Assembly (NCBI RefSeq): GCF_001439685.1
Contig: NZ_JYLH01000007.1
Coordinates: forward strand, 124,001 to 188,000
Source of the DNA: Pseudomonas libanensis
Lineage (GTDB): Bacteria > Pseudomonadota > Gammaproteobacteria > Pseudomonadales > Pseudomonadaceae
Length of the DNA: 64,000 nucleotides
Direction of reading: 5' to 3'
In this document: one piece after another, positions 59,074 to 64,000 of the stretch
How the letters are laid out: each line of letters opens with the position of its first letter
How positions within the stretch are numbered: the first letter of the stretch is position 1
Position numbers and translations under genes: made by a program
Notes under the pieces: generated by a model
What the model saw: only the letters and a program-made list of their open reading frames with translations
What the model was told of the DNA's origin: nothing
Database searches by the model: none

Positions 59074-61353
59074 CTACTCCTTCACGGTCTGGACCTGGTA
59101 CTGCGGATCGGCCTTGATCTGGGCGTCAGTGAACGGCAGTGGGCGCAGTTTTTTCTCGGAGAAGGCTTGGGTCTGGTCCTTTGAATAGTTGGACGCCGGG
59201 TTGCTGGATTCGGAGAACGCCAGCACGCCTACCGCGTTGGGGCCTTGGTCGTCGAAAGTAACGATTTGCAGGTAGCTGGTGCCGCTGACCACTTCGCGTT
59301 TGCCGTCTGCACGGGGCACGGTTTGCATGGCGTTGTAGATACCCAGTTCCTGCGGGCCACCGTGGATGGGAATTTGGCCGGAAACTTGGATATCGCCCCA
59401 GCGCTTCAGGCCAAGTTTGTTGACCTCTGCACTGGAGGCCAACATGGCTTCACGCAGGGCCTTGGCAACGGGTGCGCGGTCGATGGCGAGGCCGGTTGGG
59501 GTGGTCAGGGGGCGGGCCGGGTCGAAGGCCACACGCCAGGCGTCGGGAATTTGCTGCAGGTGCTGCATCAGGTTGATGAAGTGCACCAGGCCCACGCCGC
59601 TGTCGAGGTTGGCGTGCTGATCCCAGTCTTTGAGGCTGGCGCACAGCGGCTGTAGCGCAGCGGCGTCGGCGCCCAGGTGTTTGGCGCAGAACGCCAGCAG
59701 GTCGGGCATGACTTGGCCCGCCAGATACACTTGGTTGTCCATCACCATGTCTTGCAGGTCTGCGATGCTGATGGGGTGCTTGTCCAGGGATTGCAGGCGT
59801 TGGATGGCGAAGCGGGCGCGTGGGCCGAGGCCGATGTTGTCCTGGCTGATCACCGGCGAGAAGCCTGTCAACGGCGCTTTGGGGTTGGCCATCCAGGCGG
59901 AATCGTTGGAGTGCTGCACATAGTCGGTGCGCTGCAGCTGTGGCAACTGATCAGCCGGGAAGATGCCGGCCTGGGCAGCACGCGGGTCGATGTCCCAGGC
60001 ACAGGCGCTGTGAGCGCCGTCGAGCATGATCATTTGCAGGCCGGCCCGCGGGTCGCTGCATTGGGCGAGCTTGGCGGCGCTGACGTTGGGCACCACCGAC
60101 AGGTTCATGTACAGGCTTTGGCCCTGGTCATCGGCGGCCAGGGTGTTGACCCAGGGGATGCCTTGCAGCGTGTGTACCGAGGTTTGCAGTTCCTTGAGGC
60201 TGCCGGCGCGGTTCATGGCGTACCACTGTTGCAGCACGCGATCGTTGTCCAGGTTGGCGTCGCGCAGGCTGAAGGCGTAGTGGCTGTCCCAGTCGAGCTT
60301 GCCCGGCCATTGCACTACGGGGCCGAACTGCGAACTGTAGACCGTATGGGTCACGTCCTTGAGGCTGCCGTCAGCCTGCTTGACCTGTACCGTCATAGTC
60401 GTCTTGTCCAGGGGGATGGACGTGCCGTCCAGCAGGTAACGGGTGGAATCCTTGGGATCGAGGGTCAGGCGATACAGGGTGAAATGCTTGGACGTGTCCA
60501 CTGTATGGGTCCACGCCACGTGCTGGTTGAAGCCGATGTTAACCACTGGCAAGCCCGGCAAGGCGGCGCCCATCACATCCAACTGGCCGGGAATGGTCAG
60601 GTGCATTTCATAAAAGCGCATGCCGCCTACCCAGGGAAAGTGCGGGTTAGCCAGCAACATGCCACGGCCATTGAAGGAACGGTCACCGCCGACGGCGACG
60701 GCATTGCTGCCTCGGTCCAGGGTGAAGCGCTGCTGGTTGGCGGTGGCCAGTTCAAAGGCTTTGGCGCTGGATTGCACACTGGCGGTGGCTTGGGGTGGTG
60801 TGGCCCCTACCAAGGCTTCGGCGAATTGGCCGACACCCCCTTCCGCCAATAGCCTGCGGGTTAACTTCACAAGATCTTCAACCACCAACGGCCGAACCCA
60901 GGCTGCCTGGCATTGTGCCGGGGCGCCCTGCTCCTTCAAATAACGGTTATAGCCGGCCACATAGCCTTGGATGCGCTGTTGCAGCTCGGGGGTTTGCGCT
61001 TTCCAGAAGGAGGCCACCGCTTCGGGGTTATTCAGCCAGGTGAAGAACACATCGCTGGCGAGGTTGTTGCGTTCTTCCAGGGTGGCTTGTTCGGGGCCGA
61101 AAAACTTGGCGCGCTCGCCATTGACCGTCACTACTTCATTAGCCAGCAGGCACAAGTTGTCCTGGGCATAAGCGTACCCGATACCAACTCCCAGGCCACG
61201 CTCATCGTTAGCGCGAATGTGCGGTACACCGTAACTGGTACGCCGGATATCCGCCGACGCCTGCGTTACTGGTTCCCGTGCCGATGCGGCCAGGCTCAAC
61301 CCCAGCAACAGCCCTGCCACGCATACCCTGGACAACCCGTTGGAAATAATCAC
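59074..61353 (-). CDS. pvdQ: PvdQ-like acylase (Ntn hydrolase)
   Basis: A 759-residue penicillin-acylase-family precursor with a signal peptide (GLSRVCVAGLLLGLSLAASA). The beta subunit starts at Ser in DRGSNAVAVGGDRS, the autocatalytic Ntn nucleophile; the alpha subunit and linker precede it. PvdQ removes the fatty acid from pyoverdine precursor in the periplasm and can also cleave acyl-homoserine lactones. The length is close to P. aeruginosa PvdQ (762). A PvdS-type promoter upstream and a Fur-like neighbour like that next to P. aeruginosa pvdQ support the gene name. Confidence 0.85.
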   Translation of the reverse strand: MIISNGLSRVCVAGLLLGLSLAASAREPVTQASADIRRTSYGVPHIRANDERGLGVGIGYAYAQDNLCLLANEVVTVNGERAKFFGPEQATLEERNNLASDVFFTWLNNPEAVASFWKAQTPELQQRIQGYVAGYNRYLKEQGAPAQCQAAWVRPLVVEDLVKLTRRLLAEGGVGQFAEALVGATPPQATASVQSSAKAFELATANQQRFTLDRGSNAVAVGGDRSFNGRGMLLANPHFPWVGGMRFYEMHLTIPGQLDVMGAALPGLPVVNIGFNQHVAWTHTVDTSKHFTLYRLTLDPKDSTRYLLDGTSIPLDKTTMTVQVKQADGSLKDVTHTVYSSQFGPVVQWPGKLDWDSHYAFSLRDANLDNDRVLQQWYAMNRAGSLKELQTSVHTLQGIPWVNTLAADDQGQSLYMNLSVVPNVSAAKLAQCSDPRAGLQMIMLDGAHSACAWDIDPRAAQAGIFPADQLPQLQRTDYVQHSNDSAWMANPKAPLTGFSPVISQDNIGLGPRARFAIQRLQSLDKHPISIADLQDMVMDNQVYLAGQVMPDLLAFCAKHLGADAAALQPLCASLKDWDQHANLDSGVGLVHFINLMQHLQQIPDAWRVAFDPARPLTTPTGLAIDRAPVAKALREAMLASSAEVNKLGLKRWGDIQVSGQIPIHGGPQELGIYNAMQTVPRADGKREVVSGTSYLQIVTFDDQGPNAVGVLAFSESSNPASNYSKDQTQAFSEKKLRPLPFTDAQIKADPQYQVQTVKE

Positions 61354-61410
61354 GCCGACTCCACAGTCAAATTGAACACCCTTACGAGGGATGGTTACCC
61401 CACCGTAAGA

Positions 61411-61434
61411 ACGCGAATAGCCAGGAGTAATTTA
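61411..61434 (-). promoter_or_regulatory. PvdS-type iron-starvation box for pvdQ
   Basis: On the minus strand TAAAT (61430-61434), exactly 16 bases, then CGT (61411-61413). This is the known recognition pattern of the ECF sigma factor PvdS (TAAAT-N16-CGT). It ends 57 bases upstream of the pvdQ start. Confidence 0.8.
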
Positions 61435-61589
61435 GTCGGCAGAGACGATTATCAGTGGCGGTCGAGGTGTGTCCAATCCGATACCGACAAATTTTCTACA
61501 TCCACCGTTTCATGATTTGCGCCCCTCGTTCGTCTTATTACTTAAGAGCGCCATCTTTTTCTGATCCGGCTCTGAAAAGGAGTTTATGC

Positions 61590-61970
61590 ATGTATAACCC
61601 GCAAGTGCCCACGGATGGACATTCACCGACTGCCGATTCCAACTTCGGCAGTAGCACACAAGCGTTCGGCAAGCTGCCCGAACAGCAGGGCAACCAGCGC
61701 ATTCGCCATTTGCTCAAGTGTTTCGGTTTGCGCACCAGCCTGATTCGGCTGAAGGTCATCGACGCCCTCCTCACCGCTGCCGACAACCAGCGCACCCTGG
61801 GGGTGCGGGGTGTGCACAGCCATTTGCTGGAGCTGGGCATCCCGTTGTCGTTTCTCAGTGTGCGTGAGGTGCTCAAGCGTCTGTGCAGCGAGGGCGTGAT
61901 CACGTTGAATGCCGACAAGAGCTACAGCCTCCATGAAGAGGCTGCCAAAGTGCTCGAGGGTCGGGCCTGA
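61590..61970 (+). CDS. Fur-like winged-helix regulator
   Basis: A 126-residue protein with a winged-helix domain from about residue 40 (HLLKCFGLRTSLIRLKVIDA, GVHSHLLELGIPLSFLSVRE) like the DNA-binding half of Fur, but without the metal-binding dimerisation half. In P. aeruginosa the gene beside pvdQ (PA2384) is of this type and affects iron response. The start at 61590 has GGAG eight bases upstream. Confidence 0.75.
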   Translation: MYNPQVPTDGHSPTADSNFGSSTQAFGKLPEQQGNQRIRHLLKCFGLRTSLIRLKVIDALLTAADNQRTLGVRGVHSHLLELGIPLSFLSVREVLKRLCSEGVITLNADKSYSLHEEAAKVLEGRA

Positions 61971-61971
61971 C

Positions 61972-62166
61972 TCAGAAGTTGGGCTTGACCTTACGGCGCA
62001 TGATGCCGTTGATAACCACGACCACCACGGCAATCGCAATGGCCAGGTACTGGAAGGTTTTTTCGCTGATCACCCCGATATTCTGCAGATAGGACAGGCC
62101 AAACATCGATGCCAGCACTACCAGGGAAATCAGGATCGAGTATTTCAAGCGTTGCTTTTGGGTCAT
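61972..62166 (-). CDS. Small two-helix membrane protein
   Basis: A 64-residue protein with two hydrophobic helices (SILISLVVLASMFGLSYL and FQYLAIAIAVVVVVINGIM) and a basic C terminus. AGGA lies before the ATG. Converges on the Fur-like gene. Function unknown. Confidence 0.7.
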   Translation of the reverse strand: MTQKQRLKYSILISLVVLASMFGLSYLQNIGVISEKTFQYLAIAIAVVVVVINGIMRRKVKPNF

Positions 62167-62210
62167 GACGGGTTCCTGGACCTTGGATATGTAACAAGAT
62201 TACCTCCCCA

Positions 62211-62236
62211 TAAGCGCAAGCAAGCTCGGTCCTACA
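62211..62236. repeat. Degenerate REP palindrome
   Basis: GCAAGCAAGCTCGGTCCTAC resembles the inverted form of the TGTAGGAGCGAGCTTGC element seen at 11204-11231 with mismatches. Confidence 0.45.
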
Positions 62237-62283
62237 GGGAGGGTTATGTTACAGCCGATAAATCGCTTTGGCTCCCCTGGCGT

Positions 62284-63054
62284 TCAATCCGCGTGCACCC
62301 ATCGCTGATGCAGCCATCGCGCAAACGCATCCAGGGCAAACCCCAGCAACCCGATCAACACCACCATCGCCATCAATTCCGAATACGCCAGGCGGTCGCG
62401 GGTATCGAGGATGTAATAGCCCAACCCCGCGCTGACCCCGAGCATTTCACACGGCACCAGCACGATCCACAGGATGCCGATCGCCAGGCGCACACCGGTC
62501 AACACATGCCCGACCACGCCGGGAATGATCACCCGGCGCAGCGTCTCCCAACGCGTGGCACTTAAGCTTTTACTCAACTGCAACCAGCGCGGGTCCAGCT
62601 GACGCACGCCCGCTGCGGTGTTGAGCATGATCGGCCATACAGCGGCAAAGGCCAGCAGGAAGTAGATGGGCTGGTCCCCTACCCCCATCAGCATCACCAC
62701 GATCGGCATCCAGGACAGTGGCGAGATCATGCGCAGAAACTGGAAGGCCGGCGTGGTCGCCGCCTCCAGATTGCGCGAACTGCCCACCAGCAACCCCAGC
62801 GGCACACCCACTAACAATGCAAGAAACAACCCGACGAAAATGCGTTTCAGGCTGACAGCAATATGCAGATACAGCTCACTGCGCCCAAGCAATTCCCACA
62901 AACTGCTGAAGGTGGCTTCCAGGGAAAAGCGCGCCGACAAACCATCGGCCTCGCCGAACACCTTTACCCCCAGCCACCACAACACCAATAAACCTGCCAG
63001 GCCACTGATACCGAGCAGCCAACCTGGCCACACGCCAGTTTTGCCGTTGTTCAA
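62284..63054 (-). CDS. ABC importer permease (sulfonate/nitrate/taurine type)
   Basis: A 256-residue SsuC/TauC-like permease with about six transmembrane helices and an EAA-type loop (LSATRWETLRRVIIPG) for the ATPase. Overlaps the binding protein stop by 4 bases. No ATPase gene follows within the window, so it must lie elsewhere or upstream. Confidence 0.88.
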   Translation of the reverse strand: MNNGKTGVWPGWLLGISGLAGLLVLWWLGVKVFGEADGLSARFSLEATFSSLWELLGRSELYLHIAVSLKRIFVGLFLALLVGVPLGLLVGSSRNLEAATTPAFQFLRMISPLSWMPIVVMLMGVGDQPIYFLLAFAAVWPIMLNTAAGVRQLDPRWLQLSKSLSATRWETLRRVIIPGVVGHVLTGVRLAIGILWIVLVPCEMLGVSAGLGYYILDTRDRLAYSELMAMVVLIGLLGFALDAFARWLHQRWVHAD

Positions 63055-64000
63055 ACGCCAATCTCCTCGTGCCGCTCATAACCGTCCGGCAAGCCGAACG
63101 TCTTCATGCCACCCACTGCTTCGATCGCATGACGGACGAAACGGTCGTCCACCAGGTCCTTGGCAACGAAGGCCGGATCAAGGTCGGCGAGAAATTTCTT
63201 GTCGCCTTCGATCAGCGTGTCTTTCAGGCGCTTGACCAGCTCCTCGGTATAACTGGGGAATGGGTAAGGCTGGAAGTCGATGCGGTGCTCGTCCCAATTG
63301 GCGTGCTGGATCGCACCGTCCGCGAGGTAGCCAGCGCGATCGCTGGCAGCCGGGGCCAGGACTTTACTCAACACCGGCTCGGCATGTGGCGTGTAACGGT
63401 TCGGGCCGTCCTTGGACAGCAACTTCACCGCCTCTTCGCGGTTGTCCCGGGTCCATACCTGGGCTTTGACGATGGCGTTCACCACCTTCTGCGACCACTC
63501 CGGGCGGTTGGTCAGGTCATGCTCATGCATGAATACTACACAGCACGCATGGTTGCGCCATACATCGCCGGTAAAGCGCTGCACGCGGCCCACCTTGAGG
63601 TTCTCCGCCAGGGCGTTGAACGGCTCGGCGACGATGTAGCCGTCGATGCGCTTGCTGGCCAGTGCCGGTGGCATGTCCGACGGCGGCAACACGATCAGGT
63701 TGACTTCATTGGCGGCAATGGCACTCCCCGTGCTTCGGGTGACCGGCGTCAGGCCGTTATCGCGGAACAGTTGCTGCACCACCACGTTATGGATCGAATA
63801 CCAGAACGGAATCGCCACCGACTTGCCACCCAATTGCTTCACGTCGGTAATACCTGGCGATACGGTCAAGCCCGAACCGCCGACATGGTTCCACGCCACG
63901 ACTTTGGCCGGCACCTTGCTGCCGTAGCGCGCCCACACGGTCATCGGCGACAGCAGGTGAATCACGTTGACCTGGCCCGAGATAAACGCCTCGATCACCT
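63051..64000 (-). CDS. ABC importer substrate-binding protein (N terminus outside window)
   Basis: At least 316 residues of an NrtA/SsuA-type periplasmic binding protein (HVGGSGLTVSPGITDVKQLG, GKSVAIPFWYSIHNVVVQQL, then RIDGYIVAEPFNALAEN). It is cotranscribed with the permease. The signal peptide and start lie beyond base 64000. Confidence 0.88.
   Translation of the reverse strand, partial: VIEAFISGQVNVIHLLSPMTVWARYGSKVPAKVVAWNHVGGSGLTVSPGITDVKQLGGKSVAIPFWYSIHNVVVQQLFRDNGLTPVTRSTGSAIAANEVNLIVLPPSDMPPALASKRIDGYIVAEPFNALAENLKVGRVQRFTGDVWRNHACCVVFMHEHDLTNRPEWSQKVVNAIVKAQVWTRDNREEAVKLLSKDGPNRYTPHAEPVLSKVLAPAASDRAGYLADGAIQHANWDEHRIDFQPYPFPSYTEELVKRLKDTLIEGDKKFLADLDPAFVAKDLVDDRFVRHAIEAVGGMKTFGLPDGYERHEEIGV

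Overview
The window looks like a chromosomal segment of a fluorescens-group Pseudomonas. The evidence is GC-rich host genes of Pseudomonas type (a P. stutzeri-like trehalose synthase, a pvdQ-like acylase with a PvdS-type promoter, a trans-4-hydroxyproline catabolic operon), Pseudomonas REP palindromes, and a tRNA-Cys gene used as a phage attachment site.

Layout. 1-18.6 kb is host DNA: a partial small heat-shock gene with a sigma32-like promoter; a glycine-zipper protein; an McrBC-type restriction pair (the McrB ATPase carries an EVE/PUA-like insert); trehalose synthase; an AraC/PAS regulator divergent from a five-gene hydroxyproline operon (transporter, epimerase, deaminase, ketoglutarate-semialdehyde dehydrogenase, D-hydroxyproline dehydrogenase); a second AraC-type regulator; a LysE exporter; several small unknown genes; and a META-domain lipoprotein. 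58.9-64 kb is host DNA again: pvdQ-like acylase, a Fur-like regulator, a small membrane protein and part of a sulfonate/nitrate-type ABC importer.

Between them, 18661-58834 is an apparently intact siphovirus-type prophage of about 40.1 kb, bounded by a 55-bp direct repeat that is the 3' part of tRNA-Cys. The integrase sits at the right end, next to the reconstituted tRNA gene. The organisation is lambdoid. A CI-like repressor (49869-50621) faces a Cro-like gene (49514-49762) across a palindromic operator region. The minus-strand lytic operon runs Cro, CII-like, DksA-like zinc finger, primase-polymerase/helicase, an iteron-like repeat array, a Q-like protein, a terminator, holins, terminase, head, tail, tailspike, endolysin and Rz/Rz1. 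The plus-strand early operon runs from a TTGACC/TATTGT promoter through dNMP kinase, KilAC-like, PrtN-like, DUF2303, DHH phosphoesterase, DUF2786 and ASCH-like genes to the integrase. At the left end a LexA box lies between umuDC and an SRAP-family abasic-site protein gene. Head genes are mosaic: lambda-type terminase, portal and protease/scaffold with a Mu gpT-type capsid. The tail-tip block has the DUF2460-DUF2163-NlpC/P60-tip order known from gene transfer agents.

The least expected signals are non-coding: (1) an exact 12-nt motif (CCTCTCACCAAA) resembling boxA in four gaps of the early operons, two at positions equivalent to lambda nutL and nutR; (2) a cluster of eleven 9-bp iterons after the primase gene; (3) four TTGCGGAA copies near the att cores, possible integrase arm sites; (4) a phage-borne tRNA terminator almost copying the host one; (5) a likely -1 frameshift joining the two tail-chaperone reading frames; and (6) an internal scaffold start inside the capsid protease gene. 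No CRISPR array, rRNA or complete insertion sequence was seen.
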